From Christiangramia sediminis (GTDB taxonomy: Bacteria; Bacteroidota; Bacteroidia; Flavobacteriales; Flavobacteriaceae): a DNA stretch of 64,000 nt. The position numbers were made by a program, and so were the translations under genes. Within the stretch, counting starts at the first letter, position 1; every line of letters begins with the position of its first letter. Below are positions 27,266-34,693 of the stretch, piece by piece. The notes below the pieces were generated by a model that was not told the DNA's origin, made no database searches, and saw only the letters and a program-made list of their open reading frames with translations. The stretch spans positions 682,001-746,000 of the forward strand of contig NZ_JAJBZG010000001.1 in assembly GCF_020552705.1 (NCBI RefSeq), given 5' to 3'.

Positions 27266-27393
27266 GCTCATCGCAAATAACGGGTAGTTTGCTGAAAATG
27301 GTTATTTTAGAGACCAATTATTAAAACAACTAAGCCGACAACTCCGTGTCCCTTACTCCGCCAACTTGCGATAATCGAGACCGTTTTGGGCAC
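27266..27393. repeat. attC-like recombination site 2 (interrupted by IS)
   Basis: GCTCATCGCAAATAACGGG at 27266-27284 and AACTTGCGATAATCGAGACC near 27363-27382 align with site 1. The right edge GTTTTGGGCAC (27383-27393) starts the next cassette. The outermost left arm lies beyond the insertion sequence at about 25828-25838. The inner repeat ATCGCAA/TTGCGAT is intact. Confidence 0.65.
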
Positions 27394-27432
27394 AATACCA
27401 GAAAAAACCGATCTTTGTAAGAAAGTTTGAAA

Positions 27433-28182
27433 ATGGGAAATATTAGATTAATAATTACTTTAATTTTTACATCGTTATTAATTGGTTGTAATACGGAAAA
27501 AACAAAAGTAGAAGATCCAGAATTCACGAAAACCGAACAAAAAGGTGATACGCTGATCAAACACTTGAAGCCATTTAAAAAAGATTTACCTACCATAGGT
27601 CTATTGATGTATAATGGAGTTTTACAAAGTGAGGTAATAGCAGCATCAGACGTATTTGCAAAACCATCTGAGGACGGAAAACAACTTTTCAATGTAATTA
27701 CGATTGCAGAGACTAAAAATCCAATCACAACGGAAGAAGGAATTAGAATTATTCCAGACTATACATTTAAAAATACGCCAAAATTAGAAGCCCTTTTTGT
27801 TCCTAGTGCTTATGATGTGTATGCACAAGTTCATAATGATAAGATTGTAAATTTCATAAAAGAAAAAAATAAAGAAACTAAATATACTGTTAGTAATTGC
27901 GCAGGTGCTCAATTAATAGGTAAATCTGGAATTGCGAACGGACACAAAATTGTAACCTGGATTGGAGGAGGAGAACAATTACAAAAGGATTACCCGGAAT
28001 TAAAAGTTCAGAATGATAGCCTGGTAACTTATGTTAAAGATGGAAAATTTCTATCTTCAAATGGAAATTTAGCTAGTTACATTTCAGCATTAAATTTAGT
28101 TGAAATAATGACAAGTCCAGAACATAGAAAATTTGTAGAATCTTATTTATATCTGGACAGATTACAAAATTGGAAAAAGTAA
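27433..28182 (+). CDS. DJ-1/PfpI-family lipoprotein (cassette gene)
   Basis: 249 residues from ATG 27433 (a TTG two codons earlier is less likely). The signal peptide ends in the lipobox LLIGC, so the protein is lipid-anchored. The DJ-1/PfpI domain covers about 45-240 with the nucleophile elbow SNCAGAQ (Cys near 157). Members are glyoxalases, chaperones or amidotransferase-like; the substrate here is unknown. It fills one cassette: GTTTTGGGCAC precedes it and the complementary GTGCCCAAC follows its stop by 5 nt. Confidence 0.82.
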   Translation: MGNIRLIITLIFTSLLIGCNTEKTKVEDPEFTKTEQKGDTLIKHLKPFKKDLPTIGLLMYNGVLQSEVIAASDVFAKPSEDGKQLFNVITIAETKNPITTEEGIRIIPDYTFKNTPKLEALFVPSAYDVYAQVHNDKIVNFIKEKNKETKYTVSNCAGAQLIGKSGIANGHKIVTWIGGGEQLQKDYPELKVQNDSLVTYVKDGKFLSSNGNLASYISALNLVEIMTSPEHRKFVESYLYLDRLQNWKK

Positions 28183-28187
28183 GTACT

Positions 28188-28260
28188 GTGCCCAACATCG
28201 ATTCATCGTAAGTAATGGTTTACTCGAAAAAGTCTAATTTTAAGAACTAGGGAACCAACA
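28188..28260. repeat. Truncated attC-like site 3, right end of cassette array
   Basis: GTGCCCAAC (28188-28196) is complementary to the cassette start TTGGGCAC at 27386-27393. ATTCATCGTAAGTAATGG (28201-28218) is a diverged version of the inner arm seen in sites 1 and 2. No matching right half with GTT is found before the next gene, so the site is broken off. Confidence 0.5.
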
Positions 28261-28310
28261 AGTTCTTGTCTCTCGAGAATTTCAGGGTAATATCTTTAGA
28301 TTTATTTTTT

Positions 28311-29438
28311 TTATACATCTATCTCCACCCAAATCGCAGGATGCTCACTGGCAGCCTGATTTTTTATTTGCATACTGGGATAAATAGACCACATAGGCTG
28401 ATTTTCAGGCCATACTCCCCTCCTATTTAATCCACATTTTATCACTTTGGTAAAAAGTTCTGGGGACAGTAATAAATAATCCTTTTGTTTAATATTCACT
28501 CCTTTCTGGTAAGCGCCCAGGCTAAAATAGCCAGCGTCTTTCCCTTTATCATAGTCCACTTTAAAGGAATGGTGTCTGGTAACATCTCTTAAATTGGTTT
28601 CCTGCAGAAGGGGTATTATAGAATTACTAAAACATGCGGCATTGAGGGTACCAACTAGGGCTATATAATTTTTGCCTTCCTCAAGTAAATTCATGTATAT
28701 CTCTGCAGCTCGTTCAGCCTGTTTTCTTCTATAAATTTCTGAAAGATCATTAGCAATCCCGGTTTCCTGTAAATGAGCGGCAAGAATGAAAATTGTATTT
28801 CCTGCTTTGGTCCTGATATCATATTCTAACAAGTCTTTATTAAAAATGTTTCTTCCTGAGATATCCTGGTCAAAAATATGACTTCTCACAGACCTAATTT
28901 CAAACCCTTTCCTGGTCAAAATCCCAATTTCCCGACCTCTCTTATCATTTCCCTGCACCACAAAAGAATCCTTAAATGGAGTACAGTTAAATTTAGGCAG
29001 TAAAATCGTATTAAATTCCTCCAAGGAAGCCCGATCTTCAATTTCCTGCAGAATGAGGATATCCGGATTTATATCTGCAATTACCCTCGCTTTGTTTTCA
29101 ATTGCTAAAGGCTCTATGGGAACATTTTGCAAGGCTATCCACCCATTCCAGTCGGTAAGTTCCCCTGCTTTTAATTCTTTTGAATAATTCATTCCTTTAA
29201 GAAAAAGAAAACCCGATTTTCTTTTAACAACAGCATAGGGTAATTGCAGTGAATTATCTATTCCTAACATACATGAGAGTTCTCTTAGACGTAGGTTATC
29301 CTTATCCGTTCTTTTGATTTTCGCCATTAATTGATCTATCTCTATAGTCCATTCTGCTGAGCAATCATCAAAAGGTTTATCCAATAAACTTCTATCTCTA
29401 TGAAATAAATTCTGAATATTAAAAGTTGCTATTTTCAT
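28311..29438 (-). CDS. Endonuclease/exonuclease/phosphatase (EEP) family protein
   Basis: 375 residues. EEP-fold motifs: MKIATFNIQNLF at the start (Asn), ILILQEIEDRASLEEFN (Glu), FILAAHLQETG (His) and IALVGTLNAA where a Gly-Asp-Phe-Asn motif is usual. ASEHPAIWVEID supplies the terminal His. The aspartate of the GDFN motif appears replaced by Thr, so activity may be altered. Last gene of the HTH-wHTH-ATPase-nuclease run; it overlaps the ATPase gene by 4 nt. Substrate unknown, possibly DNA. Confidence 0.78.
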   Translation of the reverse strand: MKIATFNIQNLFHRDRSLLDKPFDDCSAEWTIEIDQLMAKIKRTDKDNLRLRELSCMLGIDNSLQLPYAVVKRKSGFLFLKGMNYSKELKAGELTDWNGWIALQNVPIEPLAIENKARVIADINPDILILQEIEDRASLEEFNTILLPKFNCTPFKDSFVVQGNDKRGREIGILTRKGFEIRSVRSHIFDQDISGRNIFNKDLLEYDIRTKAGNTIFILAAHLQETGIANDLSEIYRRKQAERAAEIYMNLLEEGKNYIALVGTLNAACFSNSIIPLLQETNLRDVTRHHSFKVDYDKGKDAGYFSLGAYQKGVNIKQKDYLLLSPELFTKVIKCGLNRRGVWPENQPMWSIYPSMQIKNQAASEHPAIWVEIDV

Positions 29439-30091
29439 TTTCTTTTGTCTTTTGTTTTAAAATCAAAAGCGATTAGATTGAATAAGATTTTCATTCTGCT
29501 TCTTACCCTTGTGCCATACTTATTTTCAAATTCCTTAGCAATTAGATTAGTAGTTCCATGAGTTTTTAAATTTGTTTCTAGAAACAGTTCATAACGAGAC
29601 ACCATAATTTCACCTATTACGTTGCAATCCCTCCCGTAGTATCTTCCTACTGGCTCCATACCCATATCATCAAAGCAGAAATAGCTATCATCCCCATAAT
29701 CCTCAATAGTTTTATAACCAAGATGGTTAAAGGCAAATACTACATTTCTACAGGGCATCACCACATAACTTCTTTGATGGGGCACCATGAATCGCATAAG
29801 TTTCATCAGGCTTGTTTTTCCACATCCTACAGGGCCTGTCAGCAAAATTCCTTTATCAGGATCTATTCCTAATTTTTCGCAGTTTGCTTGATCTTTTATA
29901 AAATAGTTAGATAGCTTAAACAGAACCTCTTTATCCTCTTCATATATTTTAAAATGCTGCCCAAAAAGCATTTTACCTTTGGCTTCGAGATAGATAAGGA
30001 TTTTTGGAAAATCGTAGATTATCTTCTTACCATCGAACCTTCCAAGGGAATATTCAATTCCATCTTCCAAAATACTAGAGGGGTTCGGCAT
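29435..30091 (-). CDS. DnaC-like P-loop ATPase
   Basis: 218 residues. Walker A GPVGCGKTS is at about 90-98 and Walker B YFCFDDMG near 140. The size and single AAA-type core resemble DnaC/IstB helicase loaders. It overlaps the winged-helix gene upstream by 17 nt, suggesting a replication-initiation pair. It probably helps load a helicase on the ICE, or acts in its maintenance; this is inference from fold and context. Confidence 0.75.
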   Translation of the reverse strand: MPNPSSILEDGIEYSLGRFDGKKIIYDFPKILIYLEAKGKMLFGQHFKIYEEDKEVLFKLSNYFIKDQANCEKLGIDPDKGILLTGPVGCGKTSLMKLMRFMVPHQRSYVVMPCRNVVFAFNHLGYKTIEDYGDDSYFCFDDMGMEPVGRYYGRDCNVIGEIMVSRYELFLETNLKTHGTTNLIAKEFENKYGTRVRSRMKILFNLIAFDFKTKDKRK

Positions 30092-30722
30092 AATTCTTAT
30101 ATTTAGTTGTTTTTAGGTTGTCACTATTTTGAAATACTGATGACTGACTTTGGAATTCGTTTACTTTCAACATCCAATTTTCAGCAGTTGCGTGCCAATT
30201 AGTAATCGTTATTTTCCCTCTTACTAACCATCCAATTGAAGTGTAGTGATTGTAGAATTTTCGCGCCTCCAGTTCAGGCCAATTTTTATTTCTAAAAAAA
30301 ATTAAAACTTCATTTTCATTTTGCGGGAGCTCTAGTTTATTAATGTTTTTATTTTGTTTATTTAAGTTTACTAAAGGAGTTAATGCTTGTTTTGAGGTTG
30401 ATTCAAGCTTGTTTACTACTTGTTTAGAGCTTGCATCAAAAATGAACATCCTAACTCTACTCCCCTTATATGGATTATGAGAAGGCAGATATTGAATATA
30501 TTTTTGATCGTGTAATTTTCTCAGACATCGATGGTAAGTTGGATTGGAACCAATTTTGGCCATTTCCATGATTTCATCTCTATGGATATAGAATAATTCT
30601 TTAAAACGGTGAATATTCCAGGATTGAAATAAAGCCATATATACACTGATATGAGTGGCATTAAGGCTGGAATCCTTGGAGAATCTCTGAAATATCGCAT
30701 TCAAGTGTTTTATATAATTCAT
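30075..30722 (-). CDS. Winged-helix protein, possible replication initiator
   Basis: 215 residues. The N-terminal 100 (SSLNATHISVYMALFQSWN, FYIHRDEIMEMAKIGSNPTYHRCLRKLHDQKYIQYLPS) form a winged-helix DNA-binding domain typical of DnaD/Rep-like proteins. The C-terminal part (VLIFFRNKNWPELEARKFYNHYTSIGW) resembles a DnaD-type tail. It sits between the excisionase-like gene (3 nt gap) and a DnaC-like ATPase (17-nt overlap). A regulator is the alternative. Confidence 0.65.
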   Translation of the reverse strand: MNYIKHLNAIFQRFSKDSSLNATHISVYMALFQSWNIHRFKELFYIHRDEIMEMAKIGSNPTYHRCLRKLHDQKYIQYLPSHNPYKGSRVRMFIFDASSKQVVNKLESTSKQALTPLVNLNKQNKNINKLELPQNENEVLIFFRNKNWPELEARKFYNHYTSIGWLVRGKITITNWHATAENWMLKVNEFQSQSSVFQNSDNLKTTKYKNYAEPL

Positions 30723-30725
30723 GGC

Positions 30726-31001
30726 TTATTCATTTTGGATTAGATTATCTGCCAATATTTTTTGAATAATAGCTGAATCATAGTAAATAAGCCCTCCAAT
30801 CTTGCTATACGGTAGTATACCCTTAGTTCTAAAACCATTCAGAGTTCCGGCGCTAATCTTAAGCATTTCTATGACTTCGGTGGATTTGAGCCATCTTTTA
30901 GAAATATTTCCAGATTCCTTTTCGAGTAGTTTCTGAATTTCTTCCAGGAGCTCCATTTTAAACTCCATTAAATCATCTGTAGTAATAATTGATGTTGGCA
31001 T
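30726..31001 (-). CDS. Excisionase-like HTH protein (HTH_17)
   Basis: 91 residues from ATG 31001 (a longer frame to 31028 would start inside an upstream hairpin). An amphipathic helix at 12-35 precedes a MerR-type winged HTH: RWLKSTEVIEMLKISAGTLNGFRTKGILPYSKIGGLIYYD. Such proteins are Xis2c/Xis2d-like factors of CTnDOT-type elements. It is directly downstream of rteC, the known activator of the xis operon in CTnDOT, which supports a role in excision. Confidence 0.75.
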   Translation of the reverse strand: MPTSIITTDDLMEFKMELLEEIQKLLEKESGNISKRWLKSTEVIEMLKISAGTLNGFRTKGILPYSKIGGLIYYDSAIIQKILADNLIQNE

Positions 31002-31019
31002 AATAATTTTGTTTTTAAA

Positions 31020-31060
31020 CAATCCCACCGCAGATTATAAAGTTTAAAGCAGTGGGATTG
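31020..31060 (-). promoter_or_regulatory. 5' leader hairpin of the excisionase-like operon
   Basis: CAATCCCACCGC (31020-31031) and GCAGTGGGATTG (31049-31060) form a 12-bp stem with one wobble pair. It ends 18 nt before the ATG at 31001. It may be a leader-RNA structure controlling translation, or a protein-binding dyad. Confidence 0.5.
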
Positions 31061-31107
31061 GAATTAATTTTCATTACAAAATTGATAGATACCAATTGAA
31101 GATTTAG

Positions 31108-31231
31108 CCAAGTAATAACCAACTTGGTAAAATTATTTTTCAGGGAAATAGTGATATAATTAGATATAAAATAAAGAGATTCCTAAAAGTCTGGAATGTA
31201 ATTCCATAATTCAAGTAAAATACCCACTTGG
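31108..31231 (-). promoter_or_regulatory. Two similar inverted repeats, candidate RteC sites
   Basis: CCAAGT-N8-ACTTGG (31108-31127) and TCAAGT-N9-ACTTGG (31211-31231) lie in the 250-bp gap between rteC and the excisionase-like gene. In CTnDOT, RteC binds an inverted repeat upstream of the xis2c promoter. The match to that arrangement is inferred from position; the sites themselves are visible. Confidence 0.45.
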
Positions 31232-31251
31232 CTTCACCTTGGTTGTTCAGT

Positions 31252-32073
31252 TCATGCATCGAGTTCTTCCATATATTCAAGCATGGAATTTCTCATCTTG
31301 TCGATAAATTTTAAAGGTTCAGAGCGACCCCTAAGCCTTGAAAAGGTATGAGGGTAGTCTCCCAAATCTAAGCCTGTTAAAGTCTCAAATATTACCATAA
31401 GTTCTTTCAGGGTGCTATTCCCATTATTTACACTGCCACTTAAATGTAGGGCATAGATCAGTTCTGTTAGTGCAACCTTAGAAGAAGTCCAGTTTATTTT
31501 TACCGGTTCTTCAAAAGCTATAGAAGAAGTTTGTTTATCCTGGGATAATTTGTTCAAATATTCCAGCAAGAAATTCCGGGCATTCAGCTCACTTAATAGC
31601 AAATCGTGGGAGGAGCTAAATAAAGGATCTCTTTCATATTGATTATAATTTGCAATATGATCTTTACTGAAATATTTTCGGGTAAAATAGATCTCATCGA
31701 GGTATTCTTGATCCAGTGCGATATACTGAAGAAAATTTTTATGCGCAGAAAGGAAACTATTTATTTTTTGAATTTTTTTTCGGATAAATTTCGACCGTAA
31801 AGATTCGCCTATAGATGAAATTTCCAATTCAATAGATAGCAAGTTTTCGTAATAAATCTGATATGTTAAAGGAATCGTTTTCTGTTCTCTAAAAAACTGA
31901 ATTTCTGAAGGAGTATCCGGGAAGTCTTTTAAATAAATCTCTTTCCGATAAATTTCTAATACTTTACGACAGTAGTTAATTACTTCGAAGTATGCAGTAT
32001 TCTTATTTAGGAATGTCTGCTCAATTTCGTGGATCTTATTTTTTAGCTCATACTCGGTAATAAGAAAATCCAT
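31252..32073 (-). CDS. rteC: RteC-family regulator
   Basis: 273 residues matching the RteC domain over almost the full length: a helical N-terminal half (EQTFLNKNTAYFEVINYCRKVLEIYR) and a C-terminal winged-helix-like half (WTSSKVALTELIYALHLSGSVNNG, then LKELMVIFETLTGLDLGDYPHTFSRLRGR). RteC activates excision genes of tetracycline-inducible conjugative transposons. Here no rteA/rteB or tetQ is visible. It sits upstream of the excisionase-like gene in the same direction. Confidence 0.88.
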   Translation of the reverse strand: MDFLITEYELKNKIHEIEQTFLNKNTAYFEVINYCRKVLEIYRKEIYLKDFPDTPSEIQFFREQKTIPLTYQIYYENLLSIELEISSIGESLRSKFIRKKIQKINSFLSAHKNFLQYIALDQEYLDEIYFTRKYFSKDHIANYNQYERDPLFSSSHDLLLSELNARNFLLEYLNKLSQDKQTSSIAFEEPVKINWTSSKVALTELIYALHLSGSVNNGNSTLKELMVIFETLTGLDLGDYPHTFSRLRGRSEPLKFIDKMRNSMLEYMEELDA

Positions 32074-32225
32074 TAGATTAATATTTAAAGAATACTACCT
32101 TAAATATCCTGCAATTCTTCCACTTTATATAATATTAGAAATCTGCCTTTATAAATGAATGCGTTGCATTTATAAACAATCGGAAAGAGAAAGAAGAAAA
32201 AATATTGTTAACCTGGACGAAATAA

Positions 32226-34394
32226 CTAATGCTTCATATTGGATTTGGCGAAGCTGAAGATTTTACTATACAGTTGGACAGATTCATCATAATCACCAAC
32301 GGATTCATGCCCATTTTGATAATTGATATCCATTAAAACAGGATTGTTTGTATGATTGCTATTTTGCAGTTTAGCAATATATTTACCACTATCCCATAAT
32401 GGAATGCGGTCATCGTTATAGCTTGGCATGACAAGAACTGCCGGATAAAGCATTTGAGACCGTATGTTTAAGTATGGATCCATTTTTAGGAGACCTGTAA
32501 ATTCTGTACTGTCTTTAACCGTTCCGTACTCAAGGTAACTTGTACTGCTTGCGGTACTGGAAGATTCTAAACCAAGAGGATTCAAACGTGGAACTTCTGC
32601 TATAAAGGAAGAAAAGAGATCGGGACGTTCATTTACAGCCATTCCGGCAGTGATCCCTCCTGCACTGCTGGTATAAAGAGAAATTAATCCTGCTTCTGTC
32701 AAATTTAAATTTATTAGAGCTTCGGTACAGGCGATAAGGTCTTTCCAGGAATTATATTTAAGATTCTTCATTCCCTGTTCGTGCCATTCCTTCCCTTTTT
32801 CACCACCACCTCTAACATGAGGAAAAGCCAGAACACCCCCCTGTTCAGCCCAATCTAAAAATATAGGAGAGAAAAAGGGACTCATACTTTCCCCGTAGGC
32901 CCCATAGACATAGATAAATACCTCATTTGCTGAATTTCTCTCCATACCTTGCTTATAAACAAGCGATAAGGGAACTTCTACCCCATCATGGGAGGTAATC
33001 ATTATTTGCTCAGTTATAATGTTTTCAAACTCTGGATAAGTCAATAGAGGTGAAAGAACTTCTCTTGAAAAACTTCCATCTTTGTGTATTAAATAACGGG
33101 TATAATCGGTAGTCCAACCATCCAATCCCACTCCAATGTTATTGTGCATTATAGATCCCCCAAAAAAGGTAGCATAACCGGGATCAAAAGGAGGTTGTAA
33201 TTGTTGTATCTCATTTGAAGAGTTGAGGACGTATAAAGAAACATTCGAGCCATATAAGGACCGTGCATAATAGATATTGCTCTTAGTTACCTCAAATTTA
33301 ATTATAGGGTTATCAGTACTTCCTTCTGCTAAAATAATCGGGTTATTGAAATCAGGATTTTTGATACTTACTTTTCCTAATAAATTTCCTTTTAAATTTC
33401 CTTGGCGAAAAATAAAATCTCCACCACGAACCTCACCCTGATCATAAAATATCGCGTCTTCCTTTTTAAAAAATGGTTTCCAATCTGGTTTTCCTTGTAA
33501 AACATCTGAAATTGTAGCTATGTAGCTGTCATAATAATCATCAGAACTGGCTACATAACCAATTATATGTTTATCCAGGCTCGATCCTATTTTTACTTTA
33601 GGGTAAAAATCTTCAGAAATTAGTAAGTCTTCATTTGTCTGAAAAATCGGTATCCTGCTTTCGGGATTCTTACCTAATTTATGAATAACAGAAAAGGAGT
33701 TCTTCTTATATTCGGGTTGGGTTTTATCTACTTCAGGAAAATATAAATAGATAAATCCGGAACTGTCCGGCAACCATTCTATTCCTCCAAAATCTGGATT
33801 GATTTTAGTAATTACGTCTTCTAAAACCTTTTTCTTTTCAAGATCATAGATTAAAACCTTACTGGAAAAACCACCATTTTCATTAAACCCTATTGCTATC
33901 TTTTTGCCGTCAAAGGAGGGTTTGAGATAGGTAATTGATAAATTCTCTCCGCCGTACTGAAAAGGATTATACAATTCTTTTTCATTGTCAGCCAAGTTCT
34001 CCCTAAAAAACAACTTTTCATATCCCAGACTATCATCATATTTTAAATAAAAATAATTTCCTGCTTCATTAATCCTAATCATACTCACGGAAGATTCAGC
34101 ATTATTTTGCAATTTTCTAAGCCTTTCCAGGTAATTCTTCATTATATCATTGGCAGCAAAATATGATTCAGCTAGCGAATCCTGGGCTTTGAACCATTCC
34201 TTCACTACGCTATCTTCAAGCTTATTTAAATTTGAATACTCGTCTATAATCTTAATTCCATAATGTATTTCGATAGCAGGTTCTTTAGAGATTTTGGGAT
34301 AAACCAATTGATTGTCTTTTCCTTCCTGGGCAAAAGAAACCGAAAGGAATAACCAGAAAAAATAGAATTGAAAAAGTCTGATAATGTTTTTCAT
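32226..34394 (-). CDS. Secreted prolyl oligopeptidase (S9 family)
   Basis: 722 residues. A signal peptide (cleavage after SVSFAQ) sends it to the periplasm. The N-terminal part (about 60-450) is a seven-bladed beta-propeller, and the C-terminal alpha/beta-hydrolase carries the triad: Ser near 576 (YTSSAGGITAG), Asp near 658 (YNDDRIP) and His near 695 (NGHESVGD). The nucleophile motif reads SSAGG instead of the usual GGSNGG. The family cleaves short peptides after proline. It lies 66 bp behind a 42-residue peptide gene whose core has two prolines, separated by a terminator-like hairpin. It may mature, degrade or detoxify the peptide. Confidence 0.88.
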   Translation of the reverse strand: MKNIIRLFQFYFFWLFLSVSFAQEGKDNQLVYPKISKEPAIEIHYGIKIIDEYSNLNKLEDSVVKEWFKAQDSLAESYFAANDIMKNYLERLRKLQNNAESSVSMIRINEAGNYFYLKYDDSLGYEKLFFRENLADNEKELYNPFQYGGENLSITYLKPSFDGKKIAIGFNENGGFSSKVLIYDLEKKKVLEDVITKINPDFGGIEWLPDSSGFIYLYFPEVDKTQPEYKKNSFSVIHKLGKNPESRIPIFQTNEDLLISEDFYPKVKIGSSLDKHIIGYVASSDDYYDSYIATISDVLQGKPDWKPFFKKEDAIFYDQGEVRGGDFIFRQGNLKGNLLGKVSIKNPDFNNPIILAEGSTDNPIIKFEVTKSNIYYARSLYGSNVSLYVLNSSNEIQQLQPPFDPGYATFFGGSIMHNNIGVGLDGWTTDYTRYLIHKDGSFSREVLSPLLTYPEFENIITEQIMITSHDGVEVPLSLVYKQGMERNSANEVFIYVYGAYGESMSPFFSPIFLDWAEQGGVLAFPHVRGGGEKGKEWHEQGMKNLKYNSWKDLIACTEALINLNLTEAGLISLYTSSAGGITAGMAVNERPDLFSSFIAEVPRLNPLGLESSSTASSTSYLEYGTVKDSTEFTGLLKMDPYLNIRSQMLYPAVLVMPSYNDDRIPLWDSGKYIAKLQNSNHTNNPVLMDINYQNGHESVGDYDESVQLYSKIFSFAKSNMKH

Positions 34395-34407
34395 ATTTTC
34401 GTTCTTT

Positions 34408-34447
34408 AAAAAATTCCCGAAACAATATTTTGATCCGGGAATTTTTT
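34408..34447 (-). terminator. Hairpin between peptide gene and peptidase gene
   Basis: A 12-bp perfect stem AAAAAATTCCCG (34408-34419) / CGGGAATTTTTT (34436-34447), 13 nt after the peptide stop. The stem sequence gives a T tract on either strand. It would let most transcripts end after the peptide gene, with some reading through to the peptidase. Confidence 0.7.
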
Positions 34448-34460
34448 TACGAATTAATAT

Positions 34461-34589
34461 TTAATCTCGTTTACCAACCTTAGGAACTTTGATCTTATCT
34501 CTGTCAATTGGGCCCGCTACTCCACCTCCTTTAATTTGTTTTAAATTTTTAAGAGCTCTTCCTTTAAAATCTTTTAGTTCTTTCTTCAT
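34461..34589 (-). CDS. Double-glycine leader peptide (secreted peptide precursor)
   Basis: 42 residues from ATG 34589. The leader (MKKELKDFKGRALKNLKQIK, residues 1-20) is basic and amphipathic and ends in a GGG motif (21-23), the cleavage signal for C39 peptidase exporters. The mature part, residues 23-42, is a short basic core with prolines at positions 28 and 36 and no Cys, Ser or Thr, so lanthipeptide or disulfide rings are excluded. A longer in-frame extension to 34658 is unlikely. The exporter gene of the matching type lies 3-5 kb upstream on the same strand with a shared promoter box. A bacteriocin or a signal peptide are both possible. Confidence 0.75.
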   Translation of the reverse strand: MKKELKDFKGRALKNLKQIKGGGVAGPIDRDKIKVPKVGKRD

Positions 34590-34623
34590 GATTATAATAT
34601 TAAAATGGTTTATAATAAATTTC

Positions 34624-34687
34624 AGTACTAAATAATCACATTTGGGTACAAACTGCAAAAAGCTTAGCCGTCCATTTATAAATGACG
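34624..34687 (-). promoter_or_regulatory. Peptide gene promoter with shared 23-bp box
   Basis: Read on the minus strand, a box beginning CGTCATTTATAAATGGAC and ending GGCTA (34687-34665) is followed after 32 nt by TTTAGTACT (34632-34624), 35 nt before the ATG. The exporter gene has the same box (20 of 23 bases) and the same 32-nt gap to TTTAGTGCT. The central ATTTATAAAT is a palindrome. Confidence 0.7.
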
Positions 34688-34693
34688 TGTTGT

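Larger units (their letters stand above)
25836..27267 (-). mobile_element. IS110-family (IS1111-type) insertion sequence in an attC-like site
   Basis: The ends carry subterminal inverted repeats ATGAAAAGCAATAATCG (25841-25857) and, reversed, ATGAAAAAGCAGTAATCG (27261-27244). Sequence left of the element (AACAACAAGCTC) and right of it (GCTCATCGCAAATAACGGG) joins into an attC-like left arm identical in plan to site 1, with GCTC on both sides. The long non-coding end lies downstream of the transposase, as in the IS1111 group, some of which target attC sites. Exact ends are uncertain by a few bases. Confidence 0.7.

Noticed and set aside
32151-32190. ATTTATAAA repeats upstream of rteC as extra copies of the peptide-module box
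   Set aside because: Only the A/T core matches; the flanking CGT...GAC...GCTA bases and the TTTAGTRCT element are missing.
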